Assembly (NCBI GenBank): GCA_001303225.1
Contig: LJNI01000001.1
Span: 22,456-50,145, forward strand
Source of the DNA: a candidate division TA06 bacterium DG_78
Lineage (GTDB): Bacteria > Hydrothermota > Tepidihabitantia > SM23-42
DNA: 27,690 nucleotides
Direction of reading: 5' to 3'
The translations under genes were made by a program, and so were the position numbers. The notes beneath the pieces are model-generated. The model worked only from the letters and a program-made list of their open reading frames with translations. It made no database searches and had not been told where the DNA came from. Shown piece after piece: positions 1 through 7,799 of this stretch. How positions within the stretch are numbered: the stretch's first letter is position 1; every line of letters starts with the position of its first letter.

Positions 1-452
1 GGTTTGTATTCTTTTATAACCCTTCTTAATGCTGAATAGCCCCCTAGTTTTATATAGTCTTGAATAAACTTCGGCTCCACAAATACATTGTTACCAAGTA
101 ATAGTCTCTTCTGCTTTTGGTAGAAAGGGACTTCTTCAATATCCACATATCTTTTTTGAGTCTTGGGATCGCACCAAAGAAGACCATCTATAACTTCCCC
201 CTTGAGTAATGTTTTTTCAATTATATCCTTAACATTTTCAGGATTTAGTTTTTGATAGAATATTTTCTTGCCGTTTAAATGAACTAAAACATTTGGTTCG
301 GCCTCACACAGACCATGACAACCCGTTATTTTAATCTCAAATTCTTTTTTGAGTCGCTTATTGCGCTGATAGTCTTTTGCTGCCTGTATAATTTCTCCAG
401 CACCCCTTGCTAGGCCACAGGTTCCTGCTGAGATGATAAGTAACGGTTTCAT
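1..452 (-). CDS. nuoF: NuoF-like subunit, N-terminal part (cut by window edge)
   Basis: The first 150 residues of a flavoprotein subunit of a NADH dehydrogenase or electron-bifurcating hydrogenase type complex (NuoF/HydB/HndC family), which oxidises or reduces NAD(P)H through FMN and FeS clusters. The start at 452 shares the four bases ATGA with the stop of the upstream nuoE-like gene, so the two are translationally coupled. Visible are the thioredoxin-like 2Fe-2S domain typical of the hydrogenase and HndC branch (Cys12 in GTCGLARGA, then Cys45 and Cys49 in TGCHGLCEAEP) and the beginning of the FMN/NADH domain (LGGYSALRRVIKEY). Only three of the usual cluster cysteines are evident; the position before GTC is Ser-Ala. 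The FMN domain, SLBB and 4Fe-4S parts lie outside the window. Whether the complex is a hydrogenase, formate dehydrogenase or Complex I-like cannot be decided without the next gene. Confidence 0.85.
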   Translation of the reverse strand, partial: MKPLLIISAGTCGLARGAGEIIQAAKDYQRNKRLKKEFEIKITGCHGLCEAEPNVLVHLNGKKIFYQKLNPENVKDIIEKTLLKGEVIDGLLWCDPKTQKRYVDIEEVPFYQKQKRLLLGNNVFVEPKFIQDYIKLGGYSALRRVIKEYK

Positions 453-895
453 TCTTTTTCCTCTAAAAATTTAGAGACATTTTTTAGTTTAAATTCACCA
501 TAATATTTACCATCGTAGATAACAATTGGACCAATTGCACAACATCCTAGACAGTTTACTGTTTCCAGGCTGCAATTCTTATCTTCTGTAGTCTCCCCAG
601 ATTTTATACCGAGTCTTCGTTCAAATTCGTTAAGGATTGTCGCTGCGCCACGAACATGGCAGGCAGTACCCATACAGACGGTGCAGATATGCTTGCCACG
701 AGGCGTTAGGCTAAAGGCTGTGTAGAATGTTGCGATACTATAAATTTTGCTCAGTGGTATCCTCAATCTCTGGCTTGCATATTCTAAAACCTCCTTAGGC
801 AAGTAATGAAATTCAACCTGAATATCCTGCAATATTTGGATAATATCCGATGTTTTAAAATGATGTTTCTCGAGAATGTGCTCTAATTTTTTCAT
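449..895 (-). CDS. nuoE: NuoE-like 2Fe-2S subunit
   Basis: A 148-residue thioredoxin-fold [2Fe-2S] subunit of the NuoE/HydC/HndA family, which passes electrons between NADH-FMN on the NuoF partner and the rest of the complex. The cluster ligands are all present: Cys74 and Cys79 in VCMGTACHVRGA, and Cys115 and Cys119 in NCLGCCAIGP. The helical N-terminus (LEHILEKHHFKTSDIIQIL) and YLPKEVLEYASQ are typical. A longer frame opens at 943, but I chose the ATG at 895: it gives the family's normal length, and a promoter (929-934 / 907-912) lies between the two start codons, so an mRNA from it cannot contain the upstream ATG. The gene overlaps the nuoF-like gene by 4 nt. It is the first gene of a minus-strand operon that diverges from the outer-membrane receptor operon. 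Confidence 0.9.
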   Translation of the reverse strand: MKKLEHILEKHHFKTSDIIQILQDIQVEFHYLPKEVLEYASQRLRIPLSKIYSIATFYTAFSLTPRGKHICTVCMGTACHVRGAATILNEFERRLGIKSGETTEDKNCSLETVNCLGCCAIGPIVIYDGKYYGEFKLKNVSKFLEEKE

Positions 896-906
896 TTTAA
901 GTTGAT

Positions 907-934
907 AGTATACATAAAATTGAACAAAAATCAA
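907..934 (-). promoter_or_regulatory. Promoter of the nuoEF-like operon
   Basis: On the minus strand TTGATT (934-929) is followed after 16 bp by TATACT (912-907). The -10 box ends 11 nt before the ATG at 895, which predicts a 5' leader of about 4-6 nt and no room for a Shine-Dalgarno. The 16-bp spacer matches several other promoters in the window. Confidence 0.6.
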
Positions 935-1039
935 TAGCTTCATTATGCTCTAATACTTCTGTTTTACCTCGGTATGGACATGAGCACAATAAAGTACCTG
1001 AGATTTCCTGCCTTTTTATAGAAATCCTGTATCAAATTC

Positions 1040-1067
1040 TTGACAATATTACTTTTTACATTATAAT
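1040..1067 (+). promoter_or_regulatory. Consensus promoter of the receptor-PTS operon
   Basis: A perfect TTGACA (1040-1045) and a perfect TATAAT (1062-1067) are separated by 16 bp. The -10 ends 6 nt before the GTG at 1074 and 15 nt before the in-frame ATG at 1083. Initiation about 7 nt downstream of the -10 would place the transcript start on or next to the GTG, so the mRNA is probably leaderless. Confidence 0.8.
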
Positions 1068-1073
1068 TTACGT

Positions 1074-2864
1074 GTGTTGCTTATGTTTCTTTTTTTAATG
1101 AATAACGATTCTCTTCCTGTCGACTCGGTTACTGTAGACTCACTGACAGCAGATTCATTGTTGGTTTATGAAGTACCTGAAATTATTCATTTTTATCCCT
1201 GTGATACTGCTACTCCGTATACAATTGCCTGTATGACAAAAACTAATGTATTCACAGGATACGACCAAAGTCTCACCGATTACTTCTTTATCACACCACT
1301 CACGTTACATATCTATGGCATCGGTCAGCTCAGTATGATTGCCCAACGAGGACAGAATCCCGAACACACGGCACTATTTTTAAACGGACATAGACTCAGT
1401 AACCCACTCTTCGGTTATTTCAACACAGTTGTGTTACCAGTTCAATTCTTCGAGAGTATGTCTATAGGTGGAGATGCCATGACCTCATCGTCTCAGAGCA
1501 TCAATTTCACCTCAAAGATAAACCGTTATGATAAACCATTTTCATATGTTAACTATACGTTCGGTAATTTCGGGAACAGTATGTATAACATCGATTTTAC
1601 ACGACCAATTACCAACGATATTGGATTTTACCTGAGTGCACTATATCAGAAATTTGATGGATATAGTGAACATGATGATTTCCAAATGACTTCTTTTTAT
1701 ACAAACTGGTATTACAACCAAATTCTTCCAACACGGTTTGATATCGTCTATTTCTCGAATGACTATGGACTACCAAACAGTCCAGTCGATACATTGTATG
1801 GAAGAGGAAAAGAGACGTTCGTTGATGCCTCTTTTGTCGCTGGTTTGAATAATCACAGAGTAGCCGTGTATTATAGCATGAACGAGAATGACTATTCTGA
1901 ACCATTTGCTCATACATCATTGATTAAAAATTATGGTGTCCATACGAGAAGCAACCATGTGGTACACGATTTCATAGTAAGGTATGGCTGTATGGCCCAG
2001 AGGAGCACAATCAAGAGTGATCTTTTGGGGCCACATAATATCAATGGATGTGCGCTCTGGCTACAAGTAGAAAAATCATTCAAAAGATTTTTTCTCACAG
2101 TAGCGAACCGAGGTGAATGGATAAGTAACCACGACATATTATATCTGCCGCAAATTATTTTTGGGCTGGATATTTATGATTCAACATACGTGACTGGAGC
2201 TGTATCGAGACACTTTAGAACTCCGTCTATTGTAGAAACCTATGAATCTAACAGTATACCATATCCATACTACCCTATACAGGGAAATAATGATCTACTG
2301 CCAGAGTATTATTGGATTCAGGAACTCGGTATTAGAAAGAAAAATAGTTTTGTCATTAATTTTTACAAGTATGATTTCACGAATCGAATCGTCACACAAC
2401 TCGACGACGAAGGTTTTTATATTCCTCAAAACATAGAATCGTGGCAGACTATTGGTGTAGAAGGATACCTCGAAGTGCCGTTCTACGTTCGTCGTCACGG
2501 TGATGGAAATTCATTAACAGAAATCTCAGCTGGATGTAGTGGTAATTACCTCTTTAAAGGTGATTCCCTTTACTTAGTACCAAAGGATGTCTCGAGTCTA
2601 TACCTTACCCTCAGAAGATTGACTGAGCGGTTTTCTTTTAGTGCACTGATAAAAGAACGATTTATTGGCATACGTCACGATGTGTCTGGGCAGACACTCA
2701 ATTCTTTTAGTTTATTCTCTATCGCTGGAACAATTAAGTTCATTACCCTCTCGTGCACGTTGACGCTCGATAACATTCTCGATGAATCTTACGACTACAT
2801 TCCCAATTATTCAATGCCACCACGTAGCTTTGCGCTATCAATTAAGTGGGAGTTCTGGGATTAA
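1074..2864 (+). CDS. TonB-dependent-receptor-like outer-membrane protein
   Basis: A 596-residue protein read as a plug plus beta-barrel outer-membrane receptor. After a very short hydrophobic start (LLMFLFLM) and a DS-rich linker of repeated V-D-S-x-T units comes a plug-like segment, roughly residues 65-150, with AQRGQNPEHTALFLNGHRLSNP followed by VLPVQFFESMSIGGDAM, as in TonB-dependent receptor plugs. The rest is rich in alternating aromatic strands and the C-terminus ends in an aromatic strand (SFALSIKWEFWD). No clear TonB box is visible, and the size is at the low end for the family. The start is the GTG at 1074 or the ATG at 1083; the promoter -10 is only 6 nt from the GTG. The PTS IIB gene begins 1 nt after the stop codon, so the receptor probably serves the PTS substrate. 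Its ligand is unknown. Confidence 0.75.
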   Translation: MLLMFLFLMNNDSLPVDSVTVDSLTADSLLVYEVPEIIHFYPCDTATPYTIACMTKTNVFTGYDQSLTDYFFITPLTLHIYGIGQLSMIAQRGQNPEHTALFLNGHRLSNPLFGYFNTVVLPVQFFESMSIGGDAMTSSSQSINFTSKINRYDKPFSYVNYTFGNFGNSMYNIDFTRPITNDIGFYLSALYQKFDGYSEHDDFQMTSFYTNWYYNQILPTRFDIVYFSNDYGLPNSPVDTLYGRGKETFVDASFVAGLNNHRVAVYYSMNENDYSEPFAHTSLIKNYGVHTRSNHVVHDFIVRYGCMAQRSTIKSDLLGPHNINGCALWLQVEKSFKRFFLTVANRGEWISNHDILYLPQIIFGLDIYDSTYVTGAVSRHFRTPSIVETYESNSIPYPYYPIQGNNDLLPEYYWIQELGIRKKNSFVINFYKYDFTNRIVTQLDDEGFYIPQNIESWQTIGVEGYLEVPFYVRRHGDGNSLTEISAGCSGNYLFKGDSLYLVPKDVSSLYLTLRRLTERFSFSALIKERFIGIRHDVSGQTLNSFSLFSIAGTIKFITLSCTLTLDNILDESYDYIPNYSMPPRSFALSIKWEFWD

Positions 2865-2865
2865 G

Positions 2866-3339
2866 ATGGTTATTTTAAGAATTGATGATCGCCTCATACA
2901 CGGACAGGTTATTGCAGGATGGGTGAGACCATTGGGAATTGAGTCACTCATTCTCGCATCTGATAAAATTTGCCGGGATGAATGGGCGTGCAATGCATAC
3001 AAACTTGCAATCCCCGAGGGTATTGAATTTTTTTGCAAGAACCTCAAAGAGAGTGTTGTGCATATTGTCCAGCATAATAAAAAAAGGGCAATGATTATTG
3101 TAGAATCAGTAAAGGAGGCATCTGATCTGGTAGATGCAGGCCTCAAGATACAAGAGGTCAATGTCGGTGGTCTCAGTTACCATAAGGGAGCAAGAGAAAT
3201 TGCACCATACATATATCTCTCACCTGATGATATCAAGTCAGTAGTACATCTCAACCAAATGGGTATTAAAGTAATCGGAAAACAACTTCCCAATTCCGTG
3301 GCAATTAATGTCGTGAAAAATCTTGCCGGAGTCACGTGA
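2866..3339 (+). CDS. PTS mannose/sorbose-family EIIB
   Basis: A 157-residue cytoplasmic IIB component of a mannose-family phosphotransferase system. It takes a phosphoryl group from IIA and passes it to sugar bound at the IIC-IID pair. The diagnostic N-terminal motif RIDDRLIHGQV is present with the phospho-accepting His at residue 12, followed by the conserved GW segment and a C-terminal PNSVAINVVKN. The frame is open upstream to 2782, inside the receptor gene, but the ATG at 2866 puts the motif at the usual position and has GGGAG about 13 nt upstream. It lies 1 nt after the receptor stop codon. In many species IIA and IIB are fused or adjacent; here IIB stands alone and no IIA is found nearby. 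Confidence 0.92.
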   Translation: MVILRIDDRLIHGQVIAGWVRPLGIESLILASDKICRDEWACNAYKLAIPEGIEFFCKNLKESVVHIVQHNKKRAMIIVESVKEASDLVDAGLKIQEVNVGGLSYHKGAREIAPYIYLSPDDIKSVVHLNQMGIKVIGKQLPNSVAINVVKNLAGVT

Positions 3340-3409
3340 TATGGACTATATTTTATGTACATTCCCATCATTTGGTTAGCAATTTAGAGAAAGGGGTCGA
3401 GAGAAAATA

Positions 3410-4054
3410 ATGAATGTCTTTGTACTCGCAATAATCGCAGCAATTATACTATTAGATAAGTACGCTGTTGGTGAATTTGGTGTATCGCAGCCAATAATCT
3501 CAGGCACAATCATCGGAGCAATTTTTGGGGATATCTCCTCTGGTATATTTTTAGGTGCTCTACTCCAATTAATTTTTTTGGGAGAATCACCATTTGGTGG
3601 AGATATCGAACCAGATGGTCAGGCAGCTGGTATCATCGGTACTGGTTCTTATTTTCTCTTAGTATCATCAAATCCTCTTGAGTATTCACTTTTTTTAGCT
3701 ATTGTTTTTGCACTCGTTGGTGGTATAATCGGCGGCGTTCTAAACATGTACGCCCATGTGTATAACGAAAAGCTCTACCGTGTATTTATGGAGAAGAAAC
3801 ATCTCCTCTATGTGTGTCACTTTGCAGGTCTCGTAACTGCTTTTCTCCGAGGGCTGTGTTTACTATTACCGATTTTTATTCTCGCTCATATAGTTACAAT
3901 TCCTCGTGCCTTTCCTCAGTTAACAAAGGAGTTACTAATGATCATTGGCCTCAGTGTAGGATTATCAAACGGTTTGTACCTCTTTGTCAAGAAATCTACG
4001 ATACTATATCTCTGTGGTGGAATAGCATGCAGCTTGCTTTTATTCGTTTTATAA
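3410..4054 (+). CDS. PTS mannose-family EIIC (membrane sugar channel)
   Basis: A 214-residue polytopic inner-membrane protein of the mannose-family IIC type, which with IID forms the sugar-translocating channel. Six or more hydrophobic segments are visible, starting at residues 3-15, and the family-like loop LGESPFGGDIEPDGQAAGIIGTG occurs near residues 56-80. At 214 residues it is shorter than the usual 250-265. The 70-nt gap after IIB is the longest in this operon; an AAGGGG/GAGAG purine run precedes the ATG. Its 3' end overlaps the start of IID by 28 nt, which couples the two membrane subunits translationally. Confidence 0.85.
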   Translation: MNVFVLAIIAAIILLDKYAVGEFGVSQPIISGTIIGAIFGDISSGIFLGALLQLIFLGESPFGGDIEPDGQAAGIIGTGSYFLLVSSNPLEYSLFLAIVFALVGGIIGGVLNMYAHVYNEKLYRVFMEKKHLLYVCHFAGLVTAFLRGLCLLLPIFILAHIVTIPRAFPQLTKELLMIIGLSVGLSNGLYLFVKKSTILYLCGGIACSLLLFVL

Positions 4055-4713
4055 AGATATTCTTCTCGAGTCTATTCATTCAGAGCTCGTGGTCTTATTT
4101 TTCTAAACAAGGAATGGGGTTTATGGTTAACCTCATCTATGGTACGAAGAATAAAGAAGATACCATTATGAAAGAGCATAATGAATTGTTCAATACTCAC
4201 CCCTATATGGCATCATACATCATAGGAGCAACTATTCGTGCATATGACGAAGGGAAAACCTCCGAGGACATAAAACGGTTTATCACCATCGCACAGACAA
4301 GTTTTGCATCAGCTGGTGACCTACTGTTCTGGCAAACATTGAGACCAGCGCTTCTATTGATTTCCGTAATTTTTGGTTTAAAATTTGGGATTATTGGCCC
4401 GGTTCTCTTTATTATCTCATATAATGCTTTTCACCTGTTTCATCGCGCACGAGGCATCACCGACGGCTACAACAAAGGATGGGATGTGATATATCTCATT
4501 AAGGCAAAACGATTTATCATGGTTCAACATGTATTCGAGATACTCGGTGCACTGTTTACAGGACTCTTGTTCATCCTGATTGCATTCAAAATAAATTATC
4601 TTCTGCTCATACCACTGACATCGTTGTTTGTTATCTTGCTGTTACGACGCTACTCAGCTACGTTTATTATTATCGCCGTTCTCGTTCTAATAGTAATTAT
4701 TGCGCTCGTATAG
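4027..4713 (+). CDS. PTS mannose-family EIID (membrane component)
   Basis: A 228-residue membrane partner of IIC. The N-terminus FIRFIKIFFSSLFIQSSWSY followed by GMGF matches the family's signature (small-x-Gln-x-Ser-Trp-x-Tyr and a nearby Gly-Phe), and HNELFNTHPYMASYIIGA matches the EIID segment around Phe-Asn-Thr-His-Pro. Several hydrophobic helices follow, the last four crowded at the C-terminus. The frame is open from 3814, but that stretch overlaps IIC and carries no IID homology, so the ATG at 4027 is chosen. At 228 residues it is slightly shorter than typical IID proteins (about 270). The stop at 4713 lies 3 nt before the HPr start. Confidence 0.88.
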   Translation: MQLAFIRFIKIFFSSLFIQSSWSYFSKQGMGFMVNLIYGTKNKEDTIMKEHNELFNTHPYMASYIIGATIRAYDEGKTSEDIKRFITIAQTSFASAGDLLFWQTLRPALLLISVIFGLKFGIIGPVLFIISYNAFHLFHRARGITDGYNKGWDVIYLIKAKRFIMVQHVFEILGALFTGLLFILIAFKINYLLLIPLTSLFVILLLRRYSATFIIIAVLVLIVIIALV

Positions 4714-4716
4714 ATT

Positions 4717-4974
4717 ATGATCAAAAAGAAAGTTACAATTTTAAATGAACACGGTCTCCATGCACTTCCGGCATCACGATTCGTGAAGCATGCTGAAAAA
4801 TTCAAGAGTGAAGTAAAAATTATCAAAGATGGTATTGAGGTAAGTGGAAAAAGTATTATGGGTATCTTAACACTCGCATGCGAAAAGGGTTGCACGGTTA
4901 TTGTAATATGTGATGGGAAAGACGAAAAAGATGCAATGAGAGATTTGAGTAAAATTTTGGAAGGACAGGATTAA
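4717..4974 (+). CDS. ptsH: HPr phosphocarrier with Leu at position 17
   Basis: An 85-residue HPr. It carries phosphate from Enzyme I to IIA via His15, seen here in EHGLHALPASRF. The length, His15, Pro18 and the regulatory Ser46 (GKSIMG, the HPr-kinase target in Gram-positives and many Gram-negatives) are all in register. The odd point is position 17: HPr proteins almost always have Arg there (His-x-Arg-Pro), and it stabilises the phosphohistidine and contacts partners. Here the codon is CTT, Leu. A basic residue occurs at 21. Enzyme I starts within the stop codon (TAATG). The context leaves no doubt that this is the PTS carrier, but its phosphotransfer chemistry may be altered. Confidence 0.93.
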   Translation: MIKKKVTILNEHGLHALPASRFVKHAEKFKSEVKIIKDGIEVSGKSIMGILTLACEKGCTVIVICDGKDEKDAMRDLSKILEGQD

Positions 4975-6746
4975 TGGCAAAAGAAAGAAGATTAAAAGGT
5001 ATCGCCGTTTCAAAAGGAATTGTGCGAGGGACAGTATTCATTTTTGAGACAAAAAAAATAGAAGTTTTCCAAACACCTATTCTATCTATATATATAAGAA
5101 AAGAGATTGAACGATTTGAAAAAGCTATCAAACAAACAAAACGTGAACTCATGAGTATTAAAGAACGAATCAATCAAGAAATAGGAGCCGACTTCGCTCA
5201 GTTTCTTGATGCTCAGATCTTGATGCTTGAGGATAAAGAAATTATTAACACAGTAAAAAAGAACATAAAAGATGAGAAGAAAAATGTTGAATACATTTAC
5301 CATAAGGTACTGAGCAATTACGCTGAAAAACTTGGTGCAGCGAAAACTCTATATCTCAGAGAACGAGTTGTAGATATTTGGGATATTGGTATGAGGGTCA
5401 TCCGCAATTTGATGGGGCTCACACACAGCTCAATTGTCGAGGTACCGAAGGATTCAATAATCATTGCCCACGATATATCGCCATCTGATGCGGCACTGAT
5501 AAATCCAAGCAATGTGTTGGGCATTGCCATTGAAGTTGGTGGTCAGACATCCCACACGGCAATCACTGCTCGGGCATTGGAGATTCCTGCTGTATTAGGA
5601 ATCGAGGGACTACTTAACAAAATTGAAAACGGCGAAGTCGTAATTATTGATGGCGATCGTGGCATTCTCATAAAAAATCCAACCCGTGGACGCATTCATT
5701 TTTATGAAGAAGCAAAGAAAAAGGAATTGGAATTCGAAAAAACACTCTCTCCCTATTGTGAGCTTCCGTCTAAAACTCAAGACGGTCGTCATATTGACAT
5801 ATCTGCCAATATTGAATTTTTCGCTGAGTATATCCATGCACGGAAATATGGTGCTGAGGGTGTCGGTCTCTTCCGTACTGAATTTTTGTATCTTACACGA
5901 CGTGGTAATCCAACTGAAGAGGAACAATATCGGGTATACGATACTCTTGCAAAAAGAATGAAGCCTCAGCCAGTCATCATACGGACGTATGACTTAGGGG
6001 GTGATAAAATTGTTACCGACTACCATGAGGCAAATCCATTTTTGGGCTGGCGCGCAATCAGGGTAGGCCTCGATAACCCCGACCTCCTCAAGATTCAACT
6101 TCGCGCTATCTTGCGGGCTTCGGCAAACAAAAATGTCAAAATTATGTTTCCCATGATATCTACCTACGAAGAAATCAGGCGAGTTAATTTTATTCTTAAA
6201 AAAGTCATGGAAGAATTGAAGGCTAAGGGTATCGAATTTGATGACACCCTTCAAGTTGGCATTATGGTCGAAACACCTTCGGCAGCCATTATAAGCTCTC
6301 ATCTTGCTCAACAGGTTGATTTCTTCAGTATTGGTTCAAATGATTTAACCCAATACACCCTCGCAGTTGATCGCGGTAATGAAAAAATAAGCCAACTATT
6401 CGACCATTTCCATCCAGCAGTGTTACGCTTAATCAAAAATGTCATCGACGCCGGTCATGACGCACATATCTGGGTAGGATTGTGCGGTGAACTTGCTTCT
6501 GATCCCCTGGCAATGCCAATTCTGATAGGATTCGGTATCGATGAATTATCGATGAGCCCTATTTCAATACCTAAGGTAAGGATGGTTCTTCGAGCACTCA
6601 CTATTCCACAGTGTGTAGAAATCTCTGAAGAAGCACTTGGATTTAGAACAGCCCTCGAGGTTAAAAGATTCTTACGTCGAACAATTCATAAAAAATTCCC
6701 GAGTATCGAAATGGTTGTACGTAAACGGGGAGAAAAAAATGAATAA
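4974..6746 (+). CDS. ptsI: PTS Enzyme I (PEP-protein phosphotransferase)
   Basis: A 590-residue cytoplasmic Enzyme I, the first step of the PTS: PEP phosphorylates its own His, which then phosphorylates HPr. The N-terminal swivelling domain carries the active His194 in GGQTSHTAITARALEIPAVLG; the usual Arg of GGRTSHTA is Gln here. The C-terminal PEP-binding barrel has GAEGVGLFRTEFLY, IIRTYDLGGDK, FSIGSNDLTQYTLAVDR and the catalytic Cys in GLCGELASDP. Length is normal (about 575). The ATG overlaps the HPr stop by 1 nt and the 3' end overlaps the isomerase start by 8 nt. A dedicated Enzyme I in the same operon suggests this is the cell's main, perhaps only, PTS. Confidence 0.97.
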   Translation: MAKERRLKGIAVSKGIVRGTVFIFETKKIEVFQTPILSIYIRKEIERFEKAIKQTKRELMSIKERINQEIGADFAQFLDAQILMLEDKEIINTVKKNIKDEKKNVEYIYHKVLSNYAEKLGAAKTLYLRERVVDIWDIGMRVIRNLMGLTHSSIVEVPKDSIIIAHDISPSDAALINPSNVLGIAIEVGGQTSHTAITARALEIPAVLGIEGLLNKIENGEVVIIDGDRGILIKNPTRGRIHFYEEAKKKELEFEKTLSPYCELPSKTQDGRHIDISANIEFFAEYIHARKYGAEGVGLFRTEFLYLTRRGNPTEEEQYRVYDTLAKRMKPQPVIIRTYDLGGDKIVTDYHEANPFLGWRAIRVGLDNPDLLKIQLRAILRASANKNVKIMFPMISTYEEIRRVNFILKKVMEELKAKGIEFDDTLQVGIMVETPSAAIISSHLAQQVDFFSIGSNDLTQYTLAVDRGNEKISQLFDHFHPAVLRLIKNVIDAGHDAHIWVGLCGELASDPLAMPILIGFGIDELSMSPISIPKVRMVLRALTIPQCVEISEEALGFRTALEVKRFLRRTIHKKFPSIEMVVRKRGEKNE

Positions 6747-7725
6747 ATCTATGAGATCGATAATCTATTCTATACCAGAACACATAATCACGGCAACTAA
6801 TTCACTACCTCGGAGTGGGCTACGTAAAAAAAAGTATGATAGAATAGTAGTTTGTGGGATGGGTGGTTCAGGCATTAGCGGTGAGATCCTCAAGGCGCTG
6901 TATCCCCAGATACCAATTGTTTCTAACAAAGATTACTCTGTTCATGAATATTGCACTAAGAAAACCCTCGGCATTCTCATTAGCTACTCGGGAAACACTG
7001 AAGAGACATTGAGTAACTATGCATTACTCTCGAAACGCAAAATAGACATGGTGGTCATCTCATCCAACGGTGTACTGTTGAAGAAAAAGTGTCGGCTCAA
7101 GATTACCGTTCCTGCGGGATTACCACCACGCGGAGCACTGGGTTATCTCTTCACACCATTACCGCTTTTATTATACAGATTTAGATTCATACATCACAAT
7201 CCACAAAAAAACCTCATTGCACTCGCTGCGTTTCTAAAAAAACAGCGCAATGTAATAGAAAAGCACGCACAACAACTATCAAAAAAATTTATAAATAAAC
7301 TTCCAATAATCTACACCAACTCCCAACAATTTTCACCCGTGGCAATTCGTTGGCAATGTCAATTAAATGAAAATGCCAAAATGATGGCACATACCAACAT
7401 AATTCCTGAAATGAATCATAATGAAATCGTTGGTTTTGGTAGACCACAATCCATAAACAAAAATTTGCTATTGATCTTTCTCAACGATCCTAAATCCCAC
7501 CCGAGGAATAAAATAAGGGTTGATATTGTAAAAGAAATTATTAAGAAAAAAAGTACCGATGTCATTCATATCGAGCCTAAGGGTACTAACCATCTTCAGC
7601 GGATGTTCTGGACGATTATGCTCGGTGATTTTATAAGTTACTATTGCGCAATAAGAGAAGGCATTGACCCAATGCCGGTAAAAAGGATTGATTATTTAAA
7701 AAAACGATTATCACAATATACATAG
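6739..7725 (+). CDS. Bifunctional phosphoglucose/phosphomannose isomerase
   Basis: A 328-residue enzyme of the PGI/PMI family known from Crenarchaeota and scattered bacteria; it interconverts glucose-6-P or mannose-6-P with fructose-6-P. The SIS-fold phosphate-binding loops are GMGGSGISGEIL (residues 40-51) and ISYSGNTEET (81-90). The catalytic base Glu211 (in LNENAKMMAH) and His227 (in PEMNHNEIVGF) are 16 residues apart, as in the characterised Pyrobaculum enzyme. The frame is open from 6637, but the ATG at 6739 follows a GGGGAG site and overlaps ptsI by 8 nt. Its place at the end of the PTS operon says the imported sugar arrives as glucose-6-P or mannose-6-P and is fed into glycolysis. Confidence 0.93.
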   Translation: MNKSMRSIIYSIPEHIITATNSLPRSGLRKKKYDRIVVCGMGGSGISGEILKALYPQIPIVSNKDYSVHEYCTKKTLGILISYSGNTEETLSNYALLSKRKIDMVVISSNGVLLKKKCRLKITVPAGLPPRGALGYLFTPLPLLLYRFRFIHHNPQKNLIALAAFLKKQRNVIEKHAQQLSKKFINKLPIIYTNSQQFSPVAIRWQCQLNENAKMMAHTNIIPEMNHNEIVGFGRPQSINKNLLLIFLNDPKSHPRNKIRVDIVKEIIKKKSTDVIHIEPKGTNHLQRMFWTIMLGDFISYYCAIREGIDPMPVKRIDYLKKRLSQYT

Positions 7726-7758
7726 CGTAAAACGATTCTGCTCCTGGTAATCTTCATA

Positions 7759-7787
7759 TTGACAAAAAGTAAAATTTGCAATAAAAT
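7759..7787 (+). promoter_or_regulatory. Promoter of the xer operon
   Basis: TTGACA (7759-7764) is followed after 17 bp by TAAAAT (7782-7787). The -10 ends 12 nt before the ATG at 7800, predicting a leader of about 6 nt. There is no Shine-Dalgarno in front of the ATG. Confidence 0.6.
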
Positions 7788-7799
7788 TGTACAGAATAT

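Noticed and set aside
3814..4026. N-terminal extension of EIID
   Set aside because: It overlaps IIC in another frame and carries no IID-like sequence. The ATG at 4027 begins the conserved domain.
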